Source: Yponomeuta sedellus
Lineage: Eukaryota; Arthropoda; Insecta; Lepidoptera; Yponomeutidae
Length of the DNA: 64,000 nucleotides
Assembly: GCA_934045075.1 (NCBI GenBank)
Contig: OW203743.1
Coordinates: 17,045,152-17,109,151, forward strand
Reading direction: 5' to 3'
Shown here: piece by piece, positions 24,001 to 32,985 of the stretch
Layout: every line of letters starts with the position of its first letter
How positions within the stretch are numbered: position 1 is the first letter of the stretch
Position numbers and translations under genes: made by a program
Notes under the pieces: model-generated
Databases searched by the model: none
Seen by the model: the letters and a program-made list of their open reading frames with translations, nothing else
Told to the model about the DNA's origin: nothing

Positions 24001-27000
24001 TTCTTAGATGACATCCGAAACTATGGTGATTAAGTGCATCCAATAAACAATATCATAACATAACGTAACATAACATTTACATACAAGCACATAAGTTGCT
24101 TCTGGCTCTTCACTAGGATACCCTGTGTCGTGGGAACCAGAAACAACGACATCACAAACATGTAAACATCCAAGACATGGGCTTCTTTTTTATTCCCTGC
24201 GGGGATTCGAACCCGGGACCTCTTGCATGGTAGGCAGACGCTCAATCAGTGACAATCCATCGCGATTAGACCGTTTGTATAACTATGTATATGGTTACCC
24301 ACAGGTGAGCATCGTAGAGATCTCCGACACGGAGCACCGTCGCTCAGCCCGCAGCGGCAGCGCCCCGGGGCTCCGCCTGGCCGGCTGCCCGACCCTGCCC
24401 AGTCCTAGGAAATCCGCCCTCAAAGACCCCACGGCGAAAAACACCACCAGAAAGAACGAATCCATCAAATTCGACCTCAGCAACCTTGAGAGCTTCAATG
24501 ACCAACCGGAGGTGCTGATTCTATCAAACACGACTCGAGGCCAGTCGTTCTCCGATGGAAGCGTTTCAGAGGAGGATCTGACTCTACAGTACTCGGACGG
24601 TACTATGCCTAACACTCCGTCTCCGAGGAGGTCCATTCACTCTCGAAGTAGTCGCATACTCGAGAGTTCTCTCGGAACACCGGTCGAGGGTAAAAATTAC
24701 ACGAGGACTTTGACTCCGCAGTCCCCCGGTGCTCGAAAGTCGGTCCGGGGAAGTTTGATGGTGCAGAAAGCCCTGGAAAGTCCCGCTAATGTGTCCGCTC
24801 ATTCGGGACGAGCTACGAAGTCCTTGGACCCGGACAGGACGAGAACTATGTCTCGATCGCCGAGGAGCAAACTCGAAGTGTATTCTATAGTGGATTTGGT
24901 GTCGATTAACTCGAGCGGATCTCGCTCCTCGGAGTATAACTCTGCCAGGTCGACAAGGACCACTTTCGCGACTCCCGACAACCGCGGCAGAAAAACCAGG
25001 TCCACCATCGACCCTTCGCTCCTATTAGGCTCCAGTACGCCTTTCGTCCAGACCTCGCCGAATAAAAAAGACCCTTCTGGAAGAAACTCTGCGCAGACGA
25101 AAAGGTCACTGTCTCTATCCACACCTAAGGCGACGAAGCTCAGTGTGTCTCCTAAAAGGGCCAGTTCGTTATCCACGCCACAAAACACCAAGCCACCCGT
25201 GTCGATTAACAGCACTAGAGTATCGCGAATGTCCAGAAGGACTGCTAACGACAGTGACTTACTGATAATCTCTGGTGACGAAGACTCGCCCAAAACGTCC
25301 AAGCGCAATTCGCGTTTTTCCTACAAGTCAATCGACATGACGACCAATTCTAGGAACACATCGAAATCCAGCCCCAACACCACAAGACAGAGTTCAAAAT
25401 CGCCTAGTGTCTCATCGCTGAGCTTGACCTCTCCTAATAGCACGAGAAAAAGTTTAAAATTTCCGAACACTTCGAGGCACAGCTCTAAGTCGCCTAATAC
25501 TACAAGACAAAGTACAAGATCCAACGCTGGCGCTTCAAGGCTGACTAAGTCTCCAAATGCTTCAATATTGAGTCCAAAGTCCCCTCGTATCTCAAGATCG
25601 AGTCCGAAGTCCCCTAATACTACAAGATTAAGTCTTAAATCGCAGAATGTCTCAAGGTCAACTCCGAAGTCCCCTAATGCCTCCAAACTAAGTCTGAAGT
25701 TCGCAAACGCTACGAGACAAAGCACACGATCTAACGCGAATGCCTCGAGATTGAGTACCAAGTCCCTTCACGCCTCAACATTGAGTCCCAAGTCTCCCAA
25801 TGTCTCAGCATTGAGTGCCAAGTCTCCTACACCCTCAAAGAAGAGTCTAAAATCCTCCAATACCTCCCGACAGAGTTATATATCCCCAAACACCTCAAAA
25901 CTGAGTTCAAAGTCCAACACATCAAGAAAGAGCACAAGAAACCTGACATTAACTATTGGACCTTCAGGGGACGGTCTACACACTCCTGAGAACAGATACA
26001 GCCCTGAAGAGATTGGTACTCCAGTATTAAGCATACAAAGTCTACTGGACTCCAGTAATTCATCTTTGCTATCTCAAGTTTCTACAAAACGCGGACGGTT
26101 GTCCATCAAACCGAACAGAAAAACCATCGGGGGCTTGAGGACACAACCAAGGAGGGGCCGACCCAGTTCAAAATCCAAGTCGTTCCACCTAGGCGCTGCT
26201 CGGAAATCTCTCCTAAGACACAGTAAAGATTCCTCAGAAATCTCCGACAAAACCGACGACGGAGCTCCGAAACCGAGCAACGAGGAAAACATAACCCCAA
26301 AAAGTACAGTGAAGTTAGTCCAGGAGGCTGTCAAGAACAAACACTCCACAGCGAAGAAACCTCAGTCGAAGCGCTCTATAATTGACAACTTGAACGAGTC
26401 AGACTTAAAAGAACTCTTCAATAGCCCGGTAAAGAGGAAATTATCTCAGAGCATGACGGAGTTCTCTCGAACGCAACTTTTTGACGACGAGCCGGCACCT
26501 AAAAAGAGGACTAGAAATACCATAGCGTTAACTGGACGCAGCCTGGAGCAGTCTCTCCTAGACTGCTCAGAAAACATCACACCAGAACTCTTTGTTAGCC
26601 CGCTAACTACACCAGGAAACAGTCCCAACGTCTCGGGTATCAAGAAGGTTTTGCGCAAAAACACACCTCAGAATGACCTGACCGAAGTTAGAGGTGTAGA
26701 AGAACAGATACGTGGAAGAAAATCCGGTAGGACTAGTGTTTCTGGAGTGAAGAATCTATTCGCGAAATCCCCTAATAACAATCTGACTAACGTACGAGGT
26801 GTGAAGGAGCTATTCAGGTCGTCTCCGAGGAACGATTTGAGACGTGTCACCGGTGTCACATCCCTATTCCGGACGAAAGGAAAAGGCAAATCACCTAAAA
26901 ACGACTTGACCAATGTTCAGGGAGTAAAAAAACTGTTCCAAAAGACCAGTCCGGAAAATAACTTGAGAAATGTCTCTGGAGTGAAGAAAGCTCTCACCAA

Positions 27001-30000
27001 GCGGTCACCTAGGAATGACCTGACCGATGTTAGGGGTGTAAAACAGCTTTTTAGAAGAGAAAAATCAAGAACCGGTCTAAACGATTTGAGTGGCGTAGAA
27101 GAACTGTTCAATACATCCACAAACTCTGACAGGAATTCGCGCCACGAAGCTTCTATGTCTGAGTTACTCTTCGACGAAGCATTCGGAAAGCCCAAAGTCA
27201 AAGCTACTTACGCTAGGAGCTTCACAGCGAAGTCTGCTCAAAGACAGAAGAACCAAAGACCCAATAAATCTCTGAACGTGTCCTTCGATTTACTAACAAA
27301 GGGCGATTCGTGGCTCGAGAAAGAGGCTAAGAAACGTAAGAAACCTGCCTCGCCCAAGGCCCAAAACAAGTCTTTGAATAAGTCGAGAAACCGCGAGTTA
27401 CTAAAGTTATCCACAGACACTGTAGAGGGAACAGATCCGTTACAGAAATCCCGCACCCGAATCAGCACGTTGATAAGGAGCGTACCAGACTTAATTCAGT
27501 CTAAAAAATCGTCCTCGTTCAACGAAAAGACTTTGCCTATAAAGAAACGCTCGTTTATCGAAGCTTCTTTGGAGAAAAGTGCGAACTCCAGCAAAATTAA
27601 CTTGCCTATAAAGAAAAGGGCGTTGGTACATTCGACCCCAGTGAAGGGACGGTGGAATTTGACCGCTAACGCCTCGGAATTGGGTCGGGTTTCGCCCATC
27701 GCCGCTGAGAAGACCAGCATTGACACAGATGTTACAATTCAGTAAGTAAAATGTTATTTCAGTCTGTAGTTATTTTTTACAGGGTAATTTAAACTGAAAA
27801 GTGCCACCTGTCTTGTTTTTACACTCACATGTAATTGGTGGGATTGGGATAGTTAGTTACATAGATTTATTGCCAGTATTAGTTTGAGAAAACTTGACAT
27901 ATTAGCTGCTTTGTTCTCATTTCATTTTGGTTCCTTGTCTCATATATTGAATCACAGTGGTTTCATATACCTTGGAGCAGAAGTTCACAAAATGCCCCAT
28001 GCATAGTGAACAGCCAATTTTGTTACTAAACCTATTTACGCAGCTTGCCTACATATAACAAGGAGAATTCTAGTGTGAAGGCTTTTTGGGAGATAATTTT
28101 TTTCATTTCTGTGCTTAGTGTTATTCTATAGTTTTTCGGTTAGGCCGCGAACTGAAAATCTTTGGTAAAATCGTGGCTTAGAATCTCGCTAAAGACTTTA
28201 TTTTTAATTATTTTAGAATCGCACGCCTCCCAGCCTCGCCAAAGTCGAAGCCAGTCTCGCCAAAGTCGAAGCAAGCCACGAAATCCATCGCCCAGGCTGG
28301 GACCCCACAGTCGCCTCCAAAAAAACGTTCGACGAGGGCTTCCAGAGTTCCGAAGACTCCAGCAAAGAGTCCAAAAGCCACTCGAGGTAGAAAAACTAGT
28401 GCTGCGCCAGAAGTTACTAACACAAAGAGGGTTAGAGGTTCTTTGGCTATCTCGCTGAAATCGCCAAAATTAAACCCGGTTGCTAGTTCATCCAAAGCGA
28501 CTGCGAAATCTGAAGTTACGCAGTCTCCAAAATCACCGAGGGTGGTGGCTAAGAAGGCTCCAAAGGCACCCAAGGCTGCGCCAGTATCGCCCAAGGCAAA
28601 CGCTAAGTCGCCCAAGTTACCCGCTAAGTCGTCTAAGGGGGCTACAAAATCACCCAAGGGAGTCGCTAAGTCTCCCAAGGCAGTTGCTAAGTCGCCAAAG
28701 CCAGTGGCTAAGTCGCCGAAACCAACAAGAGCTAAGAGAGCTCAAAAGGCTTCACCGACACCCCCCAAAGCAGGTATCGAGTCACACAAGACAGCGGCTA
28801 AGTCGCCTAGGCCGACGAGGGCGGCAGCTAAAAAGGCTTCTAAATCACCTAAAAAGACTTTGAAATCACCTGCTAAGTCACCTAGGGCTGTTGCTAAGAA
28901 GGCACCAAAATCGCCCAAATTGGCACCGGAGTCACCAAAGACCGCAGTCAAAGCGTCCAAAGCTAATTCGCCCAGGGCAGTGGCTAAGAAGGCACCTAAG
29001 CCACCCAAAGCCGCGCCAGAAACGCCCAAGGCGGCCGCTAGATCACCAAAACCCCAAAAAGCGGCAACAAAATCGGCCCCGGTATCACCAAAACCCGCAC
29101 CAAAATCAGCACGAAACACCAGAGCGGCACCTAAATTGCCTCAACTCGCCTCACCAAAACCGCCCACACCCAAGCAGACTCGAAATACACGAAAAACTAA
29201 AGGCGCATCACCAAGAACTTCACCTAAGAAGCCTAGAACCACTAGAAATAGGGTGTCCGACGCCAAACCAGCGACGCCGAAAACCAAACGGGGCAAAGTA
29301 AGCAAAAACGCCACCCTCATCATCGCGAAACCCTCGCCCCAGCTGAAACCGCAAAAGAAAGTAAACTTCTCAATAGAGATCGAGCCCAAAGGCAGGCGAG
29401 GAAGGAAGACCACAGAAAAATCATCCCCAGTCGAAAATGCACCGAAACGCGGTCGCAGCAAAGTCGAATCTCCACTGGAACAATCTGGCAACAAGGCAGA
29501 CTCACCCAGACCAGTGAAACGAGGCCGTAAGGCACAAGAAACGAATCCTAAAAAGTCCCCAGTGAAACCAAAACGAGGCAGGAATACCGCAGAAACTTCC
29601 ACCAGTATCACAGAACCTAAGGGACGTAAACGGAGAGGTGCTATATTGGATGTTGAGGTACCAGCCAAGGCTCCCAGAAGAGGCAAAGTGGCTGAGGTGG
29701 AAACTACAACTGGGAAAGGTAAAAAGGCAGCCGCTGAGTCTCCAAAGACTGATACCGGTTCGAGTAAAGCACAAAACAAAGCTCAAAAGACTAAGAAAGC
29801 AGAAGCAGCGGAGAAGAAGACTGGAAAGCAAAAGGAGGCTGAAGTTAAGACTACCCGAGGAAGAAAGGTAACAGCGTTATTTGTTAGTGATGAAAGCAAA
29901 AAGATCTCTTGTTAATTTAATTGTTAAAAGTCTTCTTTTACTGTCAGCTCTCTATATTCCTATATTGTCAGCAAAACAGATCTTCACCTTTGACCTCCAG

Positions 30001-32180
30001 TTATATGGTGATGTAAAGACACTATCTTGGTTATACATGTTGGTTATAATCAAGCAGGCTTATTTACAAAGACATAATTTCACTAAAACAGTGTTTACTT
30101 TCATTTATTTGCGTCTATGTTTAATCTGTGGTATGTCTTCCCACCACAGACTATTTTAGTGAGCGATTTAAGGAATGGTCTTATAAATAAGCCTGTAATA
30201 GTTGCCTTTTAGATTATATATATTTTTTCTCTTTGTCTTACAGAACCAAAGTGCTACTGAGACTGTATTGAAAGGTCGCAAGAGGAAAAGCGAAGAAGCG
30301 TCTATGTCCAGCTCTAGAGGTTAGTAGTCTCTATTTAAATGCACTGGTTTATTTCTTCAGCTCCGCTATATTATTTTAATTGGAATTTGTTACGTCATAT
30401 TTTAAGATTTTAAAAGTAATGTATGAGTTGTTTACCTTTAATGGGTTTTTGTATCAGGACTCAGTCTATATTTAAGTTACTTGTTACTCATGTCAAGATA
30501 CAAAAAGTGTTGGTGGACCTAATAAAAATATGTAAATCAAAATATATTAAGATCTCTTCTAAACGGAGTTCGACCTCGCGAGTCGCCTTATTTGCCTTTT
30601 ACGTTGGCCCACTCTGTGCTCCGCTTTCCGTGGGTCTCGGCATTCGGCCTGTTTATATCGAATTCAGCGTCCGTCCTATTGATCGTGGTCGTGTTTTGGC
30701 TTATTTTGACGGAGCGCGGCTTTCGGCCTATTATGAAGAAGCTTGTTCTGACGTAGCTCGGCTTTCGGCCTATTTTGAATAGGGTCGGCCTTCGACCTAT
30801 TTTGACGAAGCTCGACTACCTCTTAAAAAGAAAGCATATTACAGACATTTAAAACGAGCACAAAGAATTTAGATTTTAGGAAATCTACCTCTCCTGTTCT
30901 TGCTAGTAGTATTCAATCTGTCGCCAGGTAAGAAGTCGACTAGAGTAAAAGGTGTATGATATTCAACTTTTGTACGCATACTGGAGGACGTAGCTTCGAC
31001 ACCCGCTGGAAGCAGCCATTGATGATTCTTGTAGTCCGGGTGTATTTCCCTGATTTTCATATGTTCGCCTTGTAACCACAGTCCTAGTTCAGGGCCGGGG
31101 GGGTGAGTCTCAAAATGTATAGTTGTTCAATAGATTCAATCCCGTAATGATCTTTTCATTCACACTATCTTTAGTCTGGTAACCAATCGCATTGCAATGG
31201 TATAACCCGTGCCACTTAACTCGGCGCCTCGCGCGATTCGATCGTCTTCGCGTGAGATGCCTATTAAATTTGCGCGGGTTATACCTCTGGTATGACATTG
31301 CCCTGCTCTTGCTTTGTAGACTACCAAATTGAGGCAATTAACAACTATTGTCGTGCTTATATCCTTCTATTGATAAACTATGTAAGTATTAGACTCTAGG
31401 GCCTGGCCAAGCGATTGTGTTGTCTGAAAGTTATATAAGATACGCGACGTCTGTCTACACAGGATCAGCCAAGGTGCCGCGCACTACCAGGAAGCCTGAG
31501 GCTCGGGCGAGCCCCGCCAAGGCTGCCAAGGCCTCCAAGGCTGCGGCGACCTCTGCCAAGGCGTCCAAGGCCAAGGCGAGCCCCGCCAAGGCAACAAAGG
31601 CGTCCAAAGCCAAGGCAAGCGCCAGCCCCGTCAAAGCGGCACGGAGCACGCGGCGACAGGCTAATGCGTCCAAAGGTACTTGATTATTTTATTTTTATTA
31701 ATACATTAGCAAATCAGCAAGTTAAAGTAGAAATACCACTTGCTATCTGAGAAGGAAAACATCGTGAAGAAATCTGAGTGGGCGAGCGTGGTAATTAAGC
31801 TCATTCTGTCTCTCTCTCTCTCTCTTTATCTGACTGAAGATCTGAGCCCTGCAGTGGGATACTGTAGGTGGGACATATAATTGAAATTTATAATTTAATT
31901 AAAACTGTTTTTATATGGATTTTATTCGTTTATTACATTTTTACAATTTAATTTAACAGTTTTAAGTATGTCTAGTGCTCGTGTTAACCTTAAAAAATAT
32001 TTATAATTTAGTTTTTTTCATATGATTTTGTTTTTGATGTAAGCTAAGATTAATTACTTAACATAAATATAATACATGTTCAAAACTGTTCTTAGAACAT
32101 GAAACGTAGCTTTCGCTAATGTTGACTTCTGGATTGTTCCAGCGTCCACCTCAACTACTACGCGGTCCAGAAGAAAATGA
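11300..32180 (+). CDS. Ki-67-like chromosome-periphery protein
   Basis: Twelve coding exons: 11300-11467, 11904-12060, 12975-13154, 14440-14709, 22253-22432, 23449-23783, 24305-27741, 28217-29867, 30244-30319, 31463-31675 and 32143-32180, with 11298-11299 as 5' UTR of the first (eleven blocks listed; a non-coding first exon lies upstream). All junctions are GT-AG, every phase matches, and the sum is 6705 nt = 2234 residues. Residues 1-105 are an FHA domain: TLGSDPDCDIRV, VSRHHA, RNISDGRTLVNG, then LQHGDTITLGDRSLRWE, which tracks the human Ki-67 FHA (CDIRIQLP, HGDVITIIDRSF, recalled). Then come basic SP/TP-rich regions (SPNTTR-type repeats, about 770-980), PELFVSPLTTP at about 1190, nine GVK-x-LF repeats (about 1204-1367), AKSPK and RGRK AT-hook-like repeats (about 1577-2120), and KKVNF at 1956-1960, which fits a PP1-docking motif. 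Ki-67 coats mitotic chromosomes and binds PP1; that role here is inferred from the family. Confidence 0.85.
12749..12948 (-). repeat. tRNA-derived SINE, family B
   Basis: The reverse complement has a tRNA-like head (TGGCGTAGCGGTAGCGC A-box region, GGGTTCGAATCCCGG B box). It is followed by a body containing GTGGGAACCAGAAACAACGA in plus-strand reading, and an AACATAAC-rich tail. Copies lie at 24056-24262, 41470-41673 and 44387-44541, all in the same orientation. It lies in the intron just before the exon at 12975. Confidence 0.7.
13445..14150 (-). pseudogene. LINE reverse transcriptase C-terminus and 3' UTR (intronic)
   Basis: The minus-strand frame 14131-13649 (LLWGRAADIETIFVLQKRAIRF, later YENIMYVRKN) is the post-catalytic domain of a non-LTR reverse transcriptase. 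The 3' UTR ends in (CATTT)n at about 13446-13472, the element's terminal simple repeat. A shorter copy with nearly the same 3' UTR lies at 44555-44813. It sits in the intron between exons 12975-13154 and 14440-14709, in antisense orientation. Confidence 0.75.
15025..15485 (+). repeat. 5' LTR with core promoter and poly(A) signal
   Basis: Contains GGATATAAATAG (TATA box at about 15229), a TCAGT initiator-like motif about 28 bp downstream (CTGTCAGTTCCG) and AATAAA at about 15424. These are the parts expected of an LTR's U3, R and U5. Confidence 0.85.
15513..18350 (+). CDS. Gag-integrase fusion polyprotein of the RT-less gypsy element
   Basis: The ATG at 15513 opens a 945-codon frame. Order: an N-terminal Thr-Pro-rich repeat (TPTGHRDTPTGPAPQA type, about 25-110), a long Gln/Glu coiled coil (about 150-235), a capsid-like Gag region (about 245-410), one CCHC zinc knuckle (CYKCGERGHLQFTC, about 435-448), then with no protease or polymerase the integrase. 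The integrase keeps the HHCC zinc motif and the D, D, E core (DVAGPF; HSDQGRNFES; PYHPQSDGMVERF). The LTR-adjacent C-terminal domain is cut by an in-frame TAG at 18348, after which the same frame stays open to TAA at 18495-18497. Gag and integrase remain joined in frame, so the roughly 2-kb deletion of PR-RT-RNase H kept the frame. It could only move with help from a complete relative. Confidence 0.85.
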   Translation: MPLTPREDTSGVRTRSRGAAEATPTAPQATPTGHRDTPTGPAPQATPTDQATPTAPQGTPTGHRDTPTGPAPQATPTDQATPTGPAHQATPTDPARQAPPTGLDYQVPLSDQQAPPLSHSHLAAPTEDIKLPSRTMEVLDMLCLMAMLKGMQEQQSKQMQCLQEEQRGLREEQKADQQVILSAVTKFSDTVAKLHEHVEVVTERVTKLEEDLQSLKNGLTGLEQEVRRIKAAGVTSSGVVSISQGPKVKVPPYDGTTSWVAYRQQFQTVAASNGWTDEQSLTALTVALRGSALSVLEALPTSGSEFKDLLEALEARYGERHLEHVFRAQLRDRTQRLGEGLQQWALEIEKLVRKAYPSADSKMVDTNILQAFVDGIRDLEIRAAVKLRHHSSLKEALAHALEVEAVRHDIRYKLREVKEEVKEIKTPPKRNSRPMCYKCGERGHLQFTCPKKERQPTKTNDRLGARLNEMEQRFEEFVKKHDAPASTVNQGNETRIPRRVLAGAEKAQVTRISQVCNGNKLSRRPSTEECKHRANQDTKELPLRLTKMSPSRSWEDEAMKEAQEDDEDVRLIVAWKKRGEDKPRWCEVAPTSAVTKAYWAQWDSFILRNGILYRKWEKPNGREFHLQIVVPRDKVQDVLREAHDGVSGGHLGVKRTLTKIRERFYWLHCREDVQDWCRKCATCAAVKGPSTRSRGNLQLYNVGAPWERIAVDVAGPFPVTESGNKYFMVVSDYFTKWPEVFAIPNQEATTVAPKLFEEVVCRFGVPLKIHSDQGRNFESQVFQELCKILGMHKTRTTPYHPQSDGMVERFNQTLERHVAKVVDRHQRDWDKYIPPFLLAYRTAEHESTKVTPARVNFGRELRIPVDLLTGGPPDDSRSLHDYISELREKMREIHAIVRENGLESSEKMKTRYDRRANTSGFEEGALVWLHNVTRRKGKSPKLQTR
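18509..18969 (+). repeat. 3' LTR
   Basis: Appears identical to the 5' LTR over 461 bp by eye, which implies a recent insertion. Confidence 0.9.
19086..19208. mobile_element. short MITE
   Basis: Ends GGGCCGGTTTCCAAATTGAG and CGATTGAGAATCCGGCC are inverted copies over about 30 bp, continuing into GAATTTCGCTAAG / CTTAGTGAAATTC. It lacks coding capacity. A second right-hand end of the same family lies at 21930-21966. Confidence 0.65.
19353..21261 (+). mobile_element. 5'-truncated CR1/jockey-group LINE
   Basis: Inserted into the solo LTR with a 6-bp target duplication AAGTCC (19347-19352 and 21262-21267). The 3' UTR has a TATATATG microsatellite (20950-21080), AATAAA at about 21234 and a terminal (AAT)n run. 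The 5' end begins inside the reverse transcriptase, the usual result of incomplete target-primed reverse transcription. Confidence 0.85.
19355..20824 (+). CDS. non-LTR reverse transcriptase (N-terminally truncated)
   Basis: The frame is open from the 5' truncation to TAG at 20822. It carries the standard RT blocks: PLPKVPIPTLPSQYRPISIL, SGFRSGHSTTTALLK, LIDFSNAFNAVDH, AGVPQGGILSPILF, and the catalytic YADD (19953-19964). A thumb and C-terminal region end with WNALPDNIRKAPSRNSFKAL. The endonuclease and ORF1 are missing, so there is no start codon of its own and the element cannot move. The RT core looks intact, with no stops in 490 codons, so the insertion is young. Confidence 0.85.
   Translation, partial: DILLPAITHIVNFSLTSGQFPDLWRKAYVVPLPKVPIPTLPSQYRPISILPFLSKVLESLVNQQLSKFLSSSGLLNPFQSGFRSGHSTTTALLKVTEDIRAGMEEQLVTTLVLIDFSNAFNAVDHDLLLATLGGLNVSFTAMQWFCSYLRGRRQAVRSGQVQSDWIESNAGVPQGGILSPILFSLFINLVTPNLSCFYHLYADDLQLYRLSSTEDLSQAVSSLNEDLCRIQRWSQHFGIAVNPSKCQAIIIGSSRQLAKIDSVSLPSLKLNGCLIAFSETVTDLGLVIDRKLCWDAQVKAVSQKFYASLHSLLRLKNFLPINTKITLVNSLLLPILDYADICYLDLSQEFLNKLNRLQNTCIRFIFGLRKYDHVSDFRARLKWLPIRDRRNLRILCTLYSILNDPNTPQYLKTQFAFLSCTHSRELRSSQNLLLYTPSHHTGFISSSFCVSAVRLWNALPDNIRKAPSRNSFKALAREHFLEKCYPKLP
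21979..22189. mobile_element. long hairpin (fold-back) MITE
   Basis: Two arms of about 95 bp (AATTAAAACTGTTTTTATAC ... TCGGATG and its reverse complement) flank a 20-bp loop around 22077. The right flank (GTCTAGTGCTCGTGTTAACC) recurs at 31970-31995 next to a single arm, so a partial copy lies in another intron of the same gene. It ends about 65 bp before the exon at 22253. Confidence 0.8.
22253..22729 (+). repeat. exon with tandem in-frame donor ladder (99-bp units)
   Basis: The exon starts at 22253 after CATCGGCAG in phase 1. Its first donor is at 22433 (ATTG|GTAAGT). Three further copies of a 99-bp unit follow, each ending in the same donor context, with GT at 22532, 22631 and 22730. All four donors are GTAAGT. 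The reading frame is open through every unit, including the intron-derived part, and 99 is divisible by three. Using successive donors would therefore add 33 residues each time (core SPRKTPAAKVAKIQAPLE) without changing the downstream phase. Confidence 0.85.
22730..23190 (+). repeat. decayed exon copies at about 150-bp spacing
   Basis: Three further copies of the exon's 3' end plus donor follow, with GT at 22878 (GTAAGT), 23030 (GTAAAT) and 23184 (GTAGGT): spacings 148, 152 and 154 bp. The first has an in-frame TAG (KVAKIQ then stop), the second is open, and the third is barely recognisable. No acceptor giving the right phase lies in front of them, so they are probably unused pseudo-exons. 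Confidence 0.7.
24056..24262 (-). repeat. tRNA-derived SINE, family B
   Basis: Same family as 12749-12948: ATACCCTGTGTCGTGGGAAC body and GGGATTCGAACCCGGGACC B-box region. Its end lies about 40 bp before the acceptor of the 3.4-kb exon at 24305. It has no stop codons in that exon's frame, which makes the exon look longer at its 5' side than it is. Confidence 0.7.
24305..27741 (+). other. large central exon of the Ki-67-like gene
   Basis: A 3437-nt exon (phase 0 in, phase 2 out; residues 431-1576) starts after GGTTACCCACAG and ends ATTCA|GTAAGT. It holds dozens of S/T-P sites suited to CDK phosphorylation, a run of short SPN-x-[ST]-[RK] repeats at about 25350-25950, and the PELFVSPLTTPGNSP motif at 26582. 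Nine GVK/E-x-LF units lie at 26624-27115 (for example DVRGVKQLF, DLSGVEELF). The LF units resemble the DLAGFKELFQTP core of the vertebrate Ki-67 repeat but are spaced at about 20 residues instead of about 122. Confidence 0.8.
28217..29867 (+). other. AKSPK-repeat exon of the Ki-67-like gene
   Basis: A 1651-nt exon (phase 2 in, phase 0 out) starts after ATTATTTTAG and ends AGAAAG|GTAACA. It encodes Lys/Pro/Ser repeats of the type AKSPK/KAPK, several RGRK or KRGR AT-hook-like cores, and KKVNF (29355-29369). The correct frame is the one starting IARLPASPKSK. A shorter competing frame (SHASQPRQSRS...) breaks the phase and stops at 28458. Confidence 0.8.
30560..30835. repeat. degenerate short-period repeat in an intron
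   Basis: The word TTCGGCCTATTTTGA and variants recur about every 30-45 bp (for example near 30720, 30760 and 30790), with GCTCGGCTTTCGG and GTCGGCCTTCGACC between. It looks like an old minisatellite or repeat remnant between exons 30244-30319 and 31463-31675. Confidence 0.4.
31800..32010. repeat. microsatellite and half-hairpin MITE
   Basis: A (TC)n run at 31806-31825 is followed by a LINE-type tail (CCTGCAGTGGGATACTGTAGG). Then comes one arm of the hairpin element seen at 21979-22189 (TTAAAACTGTTTTTATATGG, later GTCTAGTGCTCGTGTTAACC). Confidence 0.5.
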
Positions 32181-32985
32181 TGTGATGTCTACTTTTAGTG
32201 CTGACTCAAGTACAAATTCTATTATAAGGTGAGCATTTCACTGCCTCGTTGGCCTAGGCGGTATCATGTTTGATTGCCATGCCGGAGGTAGTGGGCTTGA
32301 CACCTATAGCTGGCCGCCGTGGCTTTGCACAGACTATTTGAGACACCTCTGAGGAGTGTTTTATAGAATCGTATTTTTACATTGGTGAAGTTTCTTAAAA
32401 GGCGACTAAGGGACACAAACCGGGGGGGTGGGCAGCAGCGCCCCCTGCAGTACAATTCCACCAAACTGCGATCCCCAACCAGCATACCCAGCGTGGGGAC
32501 AGTAAGAAAAAACCTCCACTCTGACAATCTTTTTTAAAGTGTCTTAAAAAGTAGCTTAGCCTAGTCCGAATATTTCGATTTGTGTTGCTTATATTGAAGC
32601 AATTTATGATTGAACCATTCACTGAGCTTTTAAAATATACTGTATAATTTGTATGTAATTATTGTCAGCACTTTCTGTCAGCTCCCAGCACTCCACAGAA
32701 AGATGTACTTGTAGAAGAGAAAAAATGGCTGAACAATGGGCAAGGTCCTAAATTTTGACAATTATTACAAACAAATTATACAGCATTTTAAAGGCTCAGT
32801 GAATGCTTCAATAGTCCGCTTCCGAAATACAAGTATGTAATTCAAGTGTTGTCTCTTTCCAGGTATCAGCAGCGACTTCGCAAGAACCTAGACGTATAAT
32901 ATTTTTGTGAGATTCATTTACCTTATATTTATAGTAACTGGTTAGTTTTTAAGCTGGTCGTTAAGTTAGCGCCCAAATAAAGTTC
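32181..32985 (+). promoter_or_regulatory. 3' end of the Ki-67-like gene, with splice sites and poly(A) signal
   Basis: After TGA at 32178-32180 the transcript appears to continue to a donor (ATAAG|GTGAGC at 32229) and an acceptor (CTCTTTCCAG|GTATCAGC, exon from 32863). AATAAA follows at 32976-32981. A possible cassette with acceptor TTTCTGTCAG at 32681 is open for 25 codons in the required phase (APSTPQKDVLVEEKKWLNN). So the 3' end may be spliced in more than one way. Confidence 0.6.

Noticed and set aside
24125..24304. 5' extension of the large Ki-67-like exon reading through from 24125
   Set aside because: This part is a family B SINE that happens to lack stops in frame. A good acceptor (GGTTACCCACAG) at 24304 gives the correct phase with the preceding exon.
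28162..28458. 98-codon frame SHASQPRQSRS... at the start of the AKSPK exon
   Set aside because: It does not fit the phase of the donor at 27741 and stops at 28458. The alternative frame continues for 551 codons with the repeat composition of the neighbouring exons.
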